Position numbers and translations under genes: made by a program
From: Rhizoclosmatium globosum
Lineage: Eukaryota; Chytridiomycota; Chytridiomycetes; Chytridiales; Chytriomycetaceae
Assembly (NCBI GenBank): GCA_002104985.1
Contig: MCGO01000010.1
Span: 620,001 to 684,000 of the forward strand
Reading direction: 5' to 3'
Length of the DNA: 64,000 nucleotides
Shown here: piece after piece, positions 14,313 through 24,546 of the stretch
Position numbering within the stretch: position 1 is the first letter of the stretch
Layout: the number at the start of each line of letters is the position of its first letter
The notes under the pieces: model-generated
The model's database searches: none
Told to the model about the DNA's origin: nothing
The model's input: the letters and a program-made list of their open reading frames with translations, nothing else

Positions 14313-15336
14313 ATGACCCAAGCAAGGCCTCCTCCGCCACTGCCGCAACAATCCTCGACAGCCTCGACTCCAACGCCCGGGCCTGCGACTGCGAATCAAC
14401 GAGCAGTATACCAGTGCTAATACTACCGCATACGCTCCAATGATGCCCGTTCGGACAGCCCCGGCGGCAACCGAGCGCTACTGCTTCGTGTGTGGACAGC
14501 GCGGCCACCTGTCGCGAGCGTGCGAACAGACAGAGCCCGTGTGGTACTTGTATACCGATTGATTCTTCTGCTCTAACACCAATCCCAACCAATCCAACCA
14601 ATCAAACCAGCTACAACTGTCGCACGCACGGCCACAACTCGCGCGACTGTTCCTTCCCACGCGCATCAAAGAGCTGCTTCCGCTGTCACGCGCCGGACCA
14701 CCTCTCACGCGACTGTCCCGTCAAATACGCTTCAACAAACGCACTCCACCGCGCCTGCTTTTCGTGCGGGGGCAGAGGTCACGTGGCGAAGGAGTGTCTG
14801 GCCTATCCTCTGCCTATCCCACAACATCATCACCAACACGCTGTCTTTCTGCCTTTCTTTCAGCAGCAGATGCAATATCTTCCTTATAGCCACAACAACT
14901 CGCAAGTACACCACAACAACAACCACAGCAGCAGCAGCAGTTGCCATTCCAAGCTCCGCTTCCTATTGATCTAAGTAATACAATGTGCCTCAAATGTGGT
15001 ACGGTGGGACACGTTGCACGTTTCTGTACGAATCCGCATATTTGTTGGACTTGCAAACAGTCAGGGTACTGTCGATTACAACTTTTTATTCTCCATGACT
15101 ATCTAACATCCGTTAAAACAACAGACACGTTGCCAATGAGTGTCCCCAAGCTCGAAGGTTAGTGTCAACGGTGTCGGACTCACGATTTGATATTTGCAAT
15201 TGATTACCAATATCTCCCAACACACAGATGCTACACGTGTAATGAAATTGGCCACAGCTCCAGATCCTGTGCCTATAGATTCGATGACCTCTCAACTGCC
15301 GTCAAAGACCTGGAAACAGAGACAGAAACTCTATAA
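14313..15336 (+). CDS. CCHC zinc-knuckle nucleic-acid-binding protein
   Basis: Small protein with about six CX2CX4HX4C zinc knuckles of the CNBP/Gis2 type: YCFVCGQRGHLSRAC, a degenerate second one lacking the first Cys (YNCRTHGHNSRDC), SCFRCHAPDHLSRDC, ACFSCGGRGHVAKEC, MCLKCGTVGHVARFC, ICWTCKQSGHVANEC and CYTCNEIGHSSRSC. Knuckles 5-7 need introns near 15068-15122 and 15159-15228, both GT-AG and in phase. A Gln/His/Asn/Ser-rich linker separates knuckles 4 and 5; the frame change there could be a 23-nt intron (GTACAC..CACAG) or a base error. The Pro-rich N-terminus from ATG 14313 also needs one frame correction near 14397. CNBP/Gis2 proteins bind single-stranded nucleic acid and act in translation; that role is inferred. 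Confidence 0.75.
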
Positions 15337-15961
15337 TATTCCTCAACATTTGAAAAAGCCTCAACACAAAAAAACAAACACACAACAACTTTCAAAAACA
15401 AAAAAATACCAAACAAACTCTATATCCTTTCCTATAACTTATTACTTTTATTTATTTGTTATGCTTGTTGTATTTCCTTTCTTTTTTTTTAGAGGAGGGG
15501 TATATGAGTTGATTTCCGTTTGAAAGGTTCACAGTATGTATTTTCGCATTACTCCTTCTACCTTATTCTTCTCTCCGCATTTCGTTCTTGCACGAATAAT
15601 CAATAAAAGCAACCTTTACTATTGTGTACTTTCCAATCCACCAAAGTAAAGGTGTACAAGCAAAGGCGTAAAAAGTACGCGATCGCTCACCAGAATGACG
15701 CAAAATCAAACTGGGCAAACTTTTCAATTGATATTTGAATATGAGTGATTATACCCTTTTTCTGTTTTGTATTGGGTCTGATTCCTTTTTTAGGAATGTC
15801 TTCGACCAAAAAGAAAGCCAGGAAAGAAGGTCACAATAATCCTTGTCTCACGTAAGCCAACACCCTCGTTTGTCTACGCCTTTGAATTATTCACTGAAGT
15901 ACGTAGCTGTCTCTAAAAGCAACACGCAGAATATTCTGTTTCCTTAGGGCATCCATCAACT
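15337..15961. other. Intergenic region, no gene seen
   Basis: A 625-bp AT-rich stretch between the CCHC gene and the glycosyltransferase. It contains pyrimidine tracts and stop codons in all frames; I see no conserved coding motif, repeat or RNA gene. Confidence 0.6.
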
Positions 15962-17676
15962 ATGCTTCCGTTTCCAAACCGTTTACAGCTGCTTATTCCA
16001 TTGATTATTTTCGGATTCATTGTTTTTCAATTGGATCTGTTGTTTCGTTTCCAACATGGAGCTGAAGTATTGGATCAGTCCCAAGTAAGGAAAATGGTCA
16101 TTGATGCAGCCATTAAGCACATGGTACAATTTCTTTTCATTTATAGCTATTTTCTAATTATGTGCTATTTTCAATAGCCTACAGGCTTTACATTTCTACC
16201 ACCAATAACATCCAACCTTCCTAGCAAAAACGCTATTATAACTTTATTGTCAGGTCCACAATTACACGATGAGAAAGCATATGCATTCGATAAATATTGT
16301 GAAGAGGCTCTGTATCAAGCATACTCATTTCTGCACTCGCCAGCCACGAAACTCGGGCCTGATAGCGAAACGGAGTTTGTGGTAATGATGACACCTGGTC
16401 AAACAAGCCAATGTCGTAGTGCCCTTCTGGAACTTGGTGCTCGTGTCATTGTCGTTCCCATACTTTCGATGACCGAATTGGACTATTCGCACCGATACCA
16501 CTACACATATACAAAGTATCAAATGTGGGCTTTAGAGGGAATTTATGAAAAGATTCTTTACATCGATTTGGATCTTCTCTTTGTCACTAAGAGCCCCATT
16601 CCACTGTTTTCGTTTATTGATCAGTTCCATGCTTCAACAATATGTCAACAAAAGCGAATTTCTTTTATGGAGGAGTGGAAGATTGGAACCCCCAATTTTT
16701 GACAGACTTTGGATGTTCAGTGGATCACTTTACTGGATGTATAAATGGCGGACTCCTTCTTCTTGAACCAAACCTCATCGATTACAAAGCCTCCAGGAAA
16801 AAATGAAGACAACGAGATCAGCAATGGCGGATCAATACACTCTCCAACAATGCTTTGACTACAAAGGCCCAAGAGCCCCCGTCTCCTTCCAAAAATTACA
16901 ATACAATGTGGAGCGAACAAGGCCGCACAGAACAAGAAGTCGCCGATGCTGTTGGATTCCATTTCAAACCTTTGACCCTGACTCAAATCTGTACACTTAC
17001 CCCATCCCCACGTAATCTCACATATTTGGAAGCATCTCCCAAACCAGTTATTGGAGTTGCGTCGAATCCAAATGGACATTTTCGCAGCAGAAAGCACCTC
17101 CCCATTATTCCAGTCGCCCTCAACAATCATAGTGACACACATTTGTTCACGCCTTGCGCACAAAGTACGATCGCGTTACAATACTTGCACCGCTTGGTGG
17201 ATCTGACGAGTCGCTTCTGTCACGTGAAGCGTTCGCGAAGCATTTGCATCAGTCATTTCTTGAAACTGCACGGCCCATGGGACTCATAGACACGTTTCGG
17301 TTGATTGCAGGGATTCTTGATAAGTACGAGTGGGTGTGGGTTGTGCATCCTGCGTTACGATTGATAGCGGATTCAAGATGGCCTGTGCATGTATGCTGGA
17401 TAAATTAACGAGTGAGAAATGGACGCGGCGGTGTTGGCGTTTGATGATTGTAATGGAAGGAGTGGGTCGTTTTTTATCAGCAAGAGTGCCAAACCAGTTC
17501 TCGCACAGTTCGTTGCCAATGTCAGAGTGGACAAGGAAGTTTTAGATGCGGAAGTGTGGGCAAGGTTCTGGAGTTTGGTGAAAACCGAGGCAGTTGTTGC
17601 AACAGAGTCCGAGAAACTGTATCTTTTGGACGCCAATATGTGCACTGAAGAATACTTTCAGATTTCAAACAATTAA
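15962..17676 (+). CDS. Type II membrane GT8-like glycosyltransferase with a second glycosyltransferase-like half
   Basis: Starts MLPFPNRLQLLIPLIIFGFIV, a short cytoplasmic tail plus signal-anchor helix, so likely Golgi. The first half is glycogenin-like (GT8): ITLLSGPQLHDEKAY, YHYTYTKYQMWAL, KILYIDLDLLFVTKSP with the DxD metal motif, FYGGVEDWNP and CINGGLLLLEP. The second half (about 17154-17676) contains VTILAPLGGSDESLLSREAFAKHL, IAGILDKYEWVWVVHPALRLIAD and GSFFISKSAKPVLAQFV. Its layout resembles another glycosyltransferase domain without a DxD (HPALRL at that place), which is inference. A short intron lies near 16123-16177. Frame breaks near 16655 and 16800 are repaired by one A each; 16850-17160 is not resolved and may hold an intron. 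Substrate unknown. Confidence 0.6.
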
Positions 17677-17702
17677 TTAAATTAAATTATTAATCCACCC
17701 AT

Positions 17703-17870
17703 ATGTCAACGAAAGCTTTCAAGCTTGAAAGTGAAGGCCCAATCACCACAGAATACAATTAAATGACCTTGGGTCAGGGTCAATTTTTGGCAGACGTTGC
17801 GATTCAAGGATGTTGAAAGATGTCGAGGCTGTTGTAATTTTCAATGGAGAGTTTCCATCCCTGTAGAAAA
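17703..17870 (+). pseudogene. Internally deleted relic of a BTB-TLDc gene
   Basis: Begins with the same N-terminus as the downstream copies (STKAFKLESEGPITTEYN, then a stop) preceded by the same AATCCACCCA just before the ATG as in the copy at 19592. After the SLADV-like stretch (FLADVAIQ) it jumps to sequence matching the extreme C-terminus of the neighbouring copy (AAAGAT..GAGGCT.TTGTAATT, compare 19466-19490). Everything between, more than 1 kb in intact copies, is missing. It is a non-coding remnant of a fourth array member. Confidence 0.7.
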
Positions 17871-17955
17871 AACTCTTACTTAAATAATTTCCGTTACTTT
17901 CAGTAATACGTATTGTTCATGTTCCTTGCATCTTATTGACTCAATAACTGTGAAA

Positions 17956-19495
17956 ATGCTGACTGTTGCCCAAGATGATGTACAACCTCCCCCTCCTTCG
18001 CCCACAACAGTTAATCTCGAAAGCAAATTTTCAATGACTGAAGATTACAACGCAATGCGTCTGGACAAGTCTCTAGCCGATATCGTAATCCTCGTTGATG
18101 AATCGAAAACTCCAATCTACGCACATTCAGTAATCCTCTCCCACCGCTCCGAATACTACAAAAAGGCACTCTCGACTCGCTGGATAAAGAACCAGGACCG
18201 AACCGTTCTTCTCGAGGGAATCGCTTTACCTACCGATCTAGATCCCCAACACATCAGAGCCGTCTTGACTCACCCTGACACGGACGTTGAAACACTCAAT
18301 ATTCTTCTAGAGTATATTTACACTGGTTCTGCGTGTGTGCCTGAATCGCAACTTTCTAGCGTTGCACTGTTTGCCGATTATATCTCAATGGATGACGTCA
18401 AATTGCAGTGTTTGGCATATTGGAACATGCATCTTTTAAAAGGCGAAAATGCGCTTGATTTTTATGCTCTGGCAGTGAGGCTTGGAGAAAAGGAATATCA
18501 AGTGCGTGCTCTGCATTGTTGGGGCAAAACGAACACACTTTGGAACCAACCTAGTGGGTCCAATATTTTGCAGCATATGGATGAACAAGACATCAAAACG
18601 TTGATTTTGTGTGACTTGTTTGATTGTTGGCAGAAATGGTCTATTTTGATTCATTGGAGTAAGTTGAGACAAGGGATTCCATTTGAAGATGTCAAACTGG
18701 GTGTTTCTGCTGCTTTTAATATAAATGCAGCGTATAATGATATCACAGACTGTTAATTTGGTTGGACTGTACAAGATGACAAGACCCGATTTTGAAAATC
18801 TGGTGAAACCATACTTGTCCATGCTTCCAAACGATCTTCAAGAGAATTTGATAGAACATTATGAAGTCTCAGGAGCCACCAAGGAATGGAGTCATCAAAT
18901 CATTTCCGACATAATTCCAAACTCAATGTTTGACGACCTCATTCTCGAACTTGAAAAATACTTGGACAGAAAATTCTCAGTTGATGTGAATGTTCTGTTT
19001 CAATCTTCAAACTGTTCGGACCGCAAAAATCTTAATCGCGCTTTTCATAGACATGCAATAGCATGGGAGATACGATGGTATTGATCAAAACTGTGAAGGG
19101 AGCAATTTTGGGTGGATTTGTGGATACACCTTGGAGGGACTACAACCATGTGTCAGAAGCGAAAGAAGCGGTTCTATTCCGCGTCAATACAAGAATTCTG
19201 AAGTAGACGTTGAGTTTTTTGACCTTTGAATTTGGCACAATCGGTAGGATACAAACTTATGGGCAACAACAAAGAAGCTTGCGGGCCTTGTTTTGGGGCA
19301 AGTCTTTACCTATTTGGATTGACTTTGTATTCGAAGTGGGGAAGTACCTATGAAACAAATGGAAAGACTGCTAAGGCTTTGCTAGGAAAGTGTACGGAAT
19401 CGCCGGCAAAGTCTGGTCGTTACGAAACTAAAATTGAGATGTATGAAGTGTTTCAACTTACGTTTAAAGATCCTGAGGCTATTGTAATTGATTAA
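17956..19495 (+). CDS. BTB-TLDc domain protein, array copy A
   Basis: The N-terminal BTB/POZ domain is clear: MRLDKSLADIVILVDESKTPIYAHSVILSHRSEYYKKAL, LNILLEYIYTG and VALFADYISMDDVKLQCLAYW, followed by a BACK-like helical region. The C-terminal part is TLDc-like: VLIKTVKGAILGGFVDTPW, FGASLYLFGLTLYSKWGSTYETNGK, then KIEMYEVFQL. BTB proteins usually bring substrates to Cullin-3 ubiquitin ligases; TLDc domains occur in proteins linked to oxidative stress and V-ATPase. The combination here has no known specific partner. Frame breaks near 18755 and 19060 interrupt it. ATG 17956 was chosen over 17926 because MLTVAQ precedes the low-complexity Pro run at the position seen in copy B. Confidence 0.75.
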
Positions 19496-19591
19496 AACTT
19501 TCCCCTTTTAAACTCTGTTATGATGCGATAGATATTGAAAGTTTTAGAGAAAAATAGATAGATATTTTACCTTCTTGAATAATCCACCCAA

Positions 19592-21027
19592 ATGACTGCG
19601 GATGCTCAGCTTCAGCCAACCAAAGCTTTCAAGCTTGAGTTTGGGAGCCCAATCACTGCAGCCTACAATCAAATGCGCTTGGACCAATCTCTCGCCGACG
19701 TTGTGATTTTGGTTGGTGAGACAAGGACACCTGTTTTTGCTCATTCAATAGTGCTTTCGCACCGATCTGATTATTACAAGAACGCGCTCTCCAATCGATG
19801 GATAAATGATTCAAACGATTGTGTGATTGATAATCTGGGAGTCGATGTGAAGTACATTCGAGCTGTGCTCTTCATCCAAACACTGACTTCGAAACTATCA
19901 ACATTGTACTCGAATTCATTTATACTGGATCTGTGACTATTCCAGACTCTTGCCTGTCACGTTTTGCTGTTTTCGCCGATTTCCTTACATTGGAATCAGT
20001 TTCACAGAGTTGCTTGGATTATTGGGCTGCCAGCCTTTTGTCGCCATCAAATGCAATGGAATTCTATGTTCTCACAGATAAACTTAATCATGTCGAATAC
20101 CAATCTCGGGCCATCTTGTGTGGTAAAAATGATATGGGCTTTCTAAAAAGTGACGCTTTGAAGGAGTTTGACCACGACGACATTGTAAATTGATGAACTT
20201 TCAATCTTTAGAAGCGTGGATGAAATGGACGCTTCTTTTTACCTGGAGCAAGTTGAAACAATTGGAGTCTGAAATACTTCATGAGGAGAAAGTATTTGGC
20301 GATTTGAAGCCACTACTCCACCTCGTCGGCCTCTACAGAATGGAAAAATCACAGTTTGTCTCTATCGTCGAGCCTGATTTAACTGTATTTCCGTTGGATA
20401 TGCAACAAAGCTGATAGAACATTATCAACTCGAAATTCCTCAACAAAATGGATTGCTCCATTTGATTCGGCCATTTTAAGAGATTTGCCTCTGAAATCTG
20501 TATTTCGCCGAGTTTCTCAGCATCTAGAAAGAATATATGCTAGGCATACTCTCCTGTTTTCCACAGTAAACTATTCTGACGTCAACGTAATGAACGCCAA
20601 GTATCATGCATCCTGTGACAAAGCACGTAATACATTGCTATTGGTCAAGACTGTTCATGGGGCAATAATGGGAGGCTTTGTTGATGTAACTTGGAATAAC
20701 TTTGGTCCTCAGACAGTAGAAGAAGCATGCTTATTTCATGTGAAATGTACCGAATCAGGATCTGTGGTTGACATTGAATTTTTTCACCTCTGTCATTATC
20801 AGACAGCATCAGATTCTCGATGACATATTCAGTTGTGGTCCAGTTTTCGGAAATAGTCTCTTTATCAACAAAATGAATATTTTCTTTCAATGGGGGGCTA
20901 ATTATGAAACTAATGGAAGAACTTTGGAAGATTTTGCAGGAGATGGTTGTGAAAGTATACTGTTGGCTTCCAGCGTGTTGCGATTGAGAACTATGAAATA
21001 TTCCACCTTGACCTTGTCACCTTGTGA
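19592..21027 (+). CDS. BTB-TLDc domain protein, array copy B
   Basis: Paralogue of copy A. BTB: MRLDQSLADVVILVGETRTPVFAHSIVLSHRSDYYKNAL, then after a break near 19870 FIYTGSVTIPDSCLSRFAVFADFLTLES. The BACK-like region contains the family motif SKLKQ and HLVGLYRMEKSQF. TLDc: YHASCDKARNTLLLVKTVHGAIMGGFVD, GPVFGNSLFINKMNIFFQWGANYETNGR, ending AIENYEIFHLDLVTL. Frame breaks near 19870, 20190, 20410, 20480, 20790 and 20960 are more numerous than in copy A. They could be assembly undercalls or true decay; several fall at short homopolymers. The start is supported by the conserved upstream AATCCACCCA. Confidence 0.65.
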
Positions 21028-21086
21028 TGTAAATAACGATGCAAATTATTGTGGAATAATTAAAGTATTTATTTGTAGTTTAAAAG

Positions 21087-22602
21087 ATGCTGGGGAACCT
21101 TCAACATCTGGAACAACATCAACGCCAACTACTAAGACGTTCAAGCTCCAAGCTTCGCCCCCTATCGCAGCAGACTTAATGCAATTCGCCTTGATCCAAC
21201 TCATGCGGATGTGGTTATCCTTGCCGGCGAATCGAAAACACCAATATTTGCACATGCTGCCATCCTGATGCATCGCTGCGAGTACTACAAGAACGCCCTA
21301 TCAAATCGATGGAACAGCTCCGATCAGGATCTATCGACCCAGCTGGATGCATTGCGGTTTCAAAGCACATCCACACTGTTTTGTCTCATCCTGATGCAGA
21401 TGCCGAAACAGTCAATATTATCCTTGAGTTCATTTACACGGGCATCGCAAATATACCCGCTGACTATCTCTCTCGCGTCATCACCTTTGTGGATTACCTC
21501 ACTCTGGATTCGTTGAAATCCCAATGTTTGGTTGTTGGGTTGCGAGAGTGTTATCGCCAGAGAATGCCTTGGAGTTTTACGCTCTGGCTACTAGATTTCG
21601 TGACTATGGGTGTCAAACTCGTGCTCTTCTGTGTACAAAACCAGTAATTACTGAAACCATTGTCTTCACAAGTGGGGCTGGAATACTGAAGGATATGAGC
21701 CCGATGAATTGCTCAATTGCTTCAGTTTCAGAGCTTTCCGTCTTGGATGCGATGGATTTTTCTTATTCATTGGAGCAAGTTGAAGCAAGACTGCATCATC
21801 GAACCTGTAAACTTGGGTATTACGACTGGTTATGATATAGAAAAAGCGCTCGCGGACATTATGCAGTTCCTTCCTATTGTTGGATTGTACAAAATGGAAA
21901 TGGACAAATTCAGCACATTTGTATTGCCATATTTATCCATGTTTCCGCTCGATATGCAGAAAACCCTTTCTGCACATTACAAGCTGACGTATTCTGGAGA
22001 ATGGTGCGACACGATTTTTTCCGAAATTTTGAGAGAAGACGTCTTCTTGGACTTGTTAAACCGGCTGTGTAAACAACTCAAAAAACCATTCGGTGTCGAT
22101 GATAACATGTTTGAGTGCGGCCGGCTGTTCTTATCGTCAGAATCTGTGCACATCAACATCGATTTCCATAAAGCCTGTAATGGTAAAAGCAATACTATTG
22201 TGTTGATCAAAACTATTTCAGGTTCAATCTTGGGGGGCTTTGTGGATACGCGTGGCAAGATTTTCGGAATCTTCGATCTGTCGGGAATGCATTTCTGTTC
22301 AGGATTGATACAGATGATTGTGGAAACATCATTGACATTGAATACTTTCTTCCCATCATTTCGGAATGTGCTATTGGAATGCCTGATCCGCGGAACCATA
22401 TTAGAAATTTCTACGGTCCGTGTTTTGGCCAAAGTCTTTACATTTCTGGAACCACATTGAATTCAATATGGGGAGCCAGTTATCATACCAACGGAAAGCC
22501 TGCCAGTGCTTTGCTCGGAAAATGCGAAGAAGAAACGGGTTTCATTTCCGTGTGGAGGTTGAGAAATATGAGGTATTTTCCATCGTTTTTTATGAAGACT
22601 GA
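21087..22602 (+). CDS. BTB-TLDc domain protein, array copy C
   Basis: Third long paralogue, starting only 60 bp after copy B. With one G added in the run after the ATG it reads MLGEPSTSGTTSTPTTKTFKL, then a BTB domain (VILAGESKTPIFAHAAILMHRCEYYKNALSNRW; IILEFIYTGIANIPADYLSRVITFVDYLTLDSLKSQCL). The BACK-like and middle part follow (LPIVGLYKMEMDKFSTFVLPYLSMFPLDMQ), then TLDc (HKACNGKSNTIVLIKTISGSILGGFVD; YGPCFGQSLYISGTTLNSIWGASYHTNGK; VEKYEVFSIVFYED). Frame breaks lie near 21200, 21345, 21530, 21715 and 22370. The stretch 21717-22260 is the longest clean segment of the three copies. Confidence 0.68.
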
Positions 22603-22677
22603 AACGCAAGTAAAGATGATGATATGGATTTAATACTCCAAAGACAAATAAGTACTAGTAAGGAAAGAAATGGTGAA

Positions 22678-24245
22678 TCACAAAATGCGAGTCTTGACGG
22701 TATGAGCCAACAGAGCAAGCTGGCTGACAATTTCAGTGGTCACCTCCTCTGTTGCAATATCTGCAATAATATAACCCAGGCTCTCTTTTGTATCCAGAAT
22801 TTGCTTGCCAACGTTATAGCTAGACAAGATGTAATCAATTTCTTGCAACACTCCACGAACGTTTCTGTGCACATTGATGATACGTCTGGTTCCTGGCTTC
22901 AATGGCCAAGCGCTGATGGATGGGAAGTTGGCAGTTCCGACAGTGGAACCGAGCTTAATGTTGTTTACAAGAGCATTTGCGACTTCAGTTCCAACACGCA
23001 TTTCTCCTTCGACGGTGATGTCACCTATAATCGTGTCAGAACGATGCTTATTTCAATGGAATAACGACTTACCAATATTAGGAGTCATCAACACGTTCTT
23101 AAGTCCTTGGAGTGGGTCTTGAACTCAGCCTTCTTTCCGTTTGGCTGGTTAGGGAAAGCATCCAAAGCACATCCACGGATAGTACCGGCTTTAATGGCCT
23201 CGGCAAGAGCGTCAATGTCAACCTGAACAAATGATTCAGTTCAAACCTCCGAAGCAAACAAGTGAATAAGCAAACTCACAGCCTCGCCATATGAAGCATT
23301 AATCAAGAAAGCAGTCTTCTTCATCAATCCCAACTCTCTCTTTCCAATCAACTTGACATTCTCCGGCGTGCTGGTAACATTCAAGGCAACATAGTCACTC
23401 TCCTTCAACACCTCATCAAGAGTCTTTCTCGCCTTAGCACGACCCATTGGCATAACACTCTGTGTGTCGTAAAAGACAACCTCAAGAGAAAGAGCCTCAG
23501 CCATGACACCCAACTGAGATCCAACCTGACCATACCCAACGATTCCAATCGTCTTTCCACGCACCTCAGTGCATCCCGCAGACATTTTGTTCCACTCGCC
23601 AGTGTGGATTTCCTTGGAGCGGTCTCCAATCTGACGGGCGAGGAGGACAATGAACGAGATGGTGATTTCGGCCACAGAGCCTTGGTGTTGGAAGGGGGAA
23701 GTGAAGACAGGGATCTAGTTTCGGTCATTTGACCCTAGTTAGTCTTTCGTCCAAAGCAGACGGCAGGTTTAAGGTACGTACACCCATGGACTGAGCAACC
23801 TCCAAATCAACACAGTTTGCATTTTGCCAAAGACTCCAATAGCAAGCAGCCTGTGACCAGACTTGATAACTTCATCAGTAAGGTACTGCTCATCCCTGTC
23901 GTCTCTATGAAAGGTCAAACATGTCAGTTTTTCGTTATCATCACCCAAGACCCTAAACTCTCCCCACAACCAAACAGGATGCACCGAATACGCACCTCAG
24001 ACAGACGACATTGTATTCAGTAATCTTCTTGACCAGTTGGGCTTCAGTCAGTTTCTCGAAACATTCGTCAATCTGACACATGTGCAACCAAAGATAAGAC
24101 AACAGTACCCCTGGCAGGACACGATCTCCAATGCCCTTTCAAAAGGACTCACCTTGAAGCCGGAAGTCCGGAAGATTTCCACGGCCGTTGAAGGAAGTGG
24201 ATCCAGGAAGAGAACTCGGACGTCCTTGTTGAATGAGTTGAGCAT
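22678..24245 (-). CDS. SER33: D-3-phosphoglycerate dehydrogenase (Ser3/Ser33 type)
   Basis: NAD-dependent first enzyme of serine synthesis. N-terminus MLNSFNKDVRVLFLDPLPSTAVEIF; after an intron IDECFEKLTEAQLVKKITEYNVVCLR; then LTDEVIKSGHRLLAIG, DLEVAQSMG, PVFTSPFQHQGSVAEITISFIV, the NAD-binding GKTIGIVGYGQVGSQLG, NASYGEAV and LKNVLMTPNIG. A C-terminal ACT-type domain (INVHRNVRGVLQEIDYILSSYNV; GYIIADI) indicates possible serine feedback. Two one-base breaks are repaired by homopolymers: CCC to CCCC near 23118 restores FKTPLQGLKNV, and AAA to AAAA near 23815 restores NCVDLEV. The usual PHIGGST segment is shortened to PNIGD, which may mean the intron boundary near 23050 differs slightly. Confidence 0.88.
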
Positions 24246-24546
24246 TTGGAAGTGAGATAAGGTTGCAAGTTTTGTTTTTTGCGATTGCGACCCAACAAGA
24301 TCTCCCCCCAAATGACATCATTCAAATATACCCCCCCTTGTTCCCCAAAGACTGGAACTCTGAAACATTTGATATGGCAGTGATGTACAGGGTGAGATTC
24401 AACAATTGCCAATTCGATTTGTTGACCATCGAATTCGTATGAGGTTTCTTTTATTGCTCTGACGATGAGATCTGAATAACAATGACATAAACATGGAACT
24501 AGAAAAGAATGTTATTGTTCACTTATACACTGTCCTCCAAGAAATC

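Noticed and set aside
14492..15162. Retroelement Gag origin of the CCHC knuckles
   Set aside because: There are six or more knuckles in a small multi-intron gene with no protease or polymerase nearby, which fits a CNBP/Gis2-type cellular protein.
16717..17163. 148-codon minus-strand open frame
   Set aside because: Lies antisense to the glycosyltransferase exon encoding NGGLLLLEP and shows no family motif.
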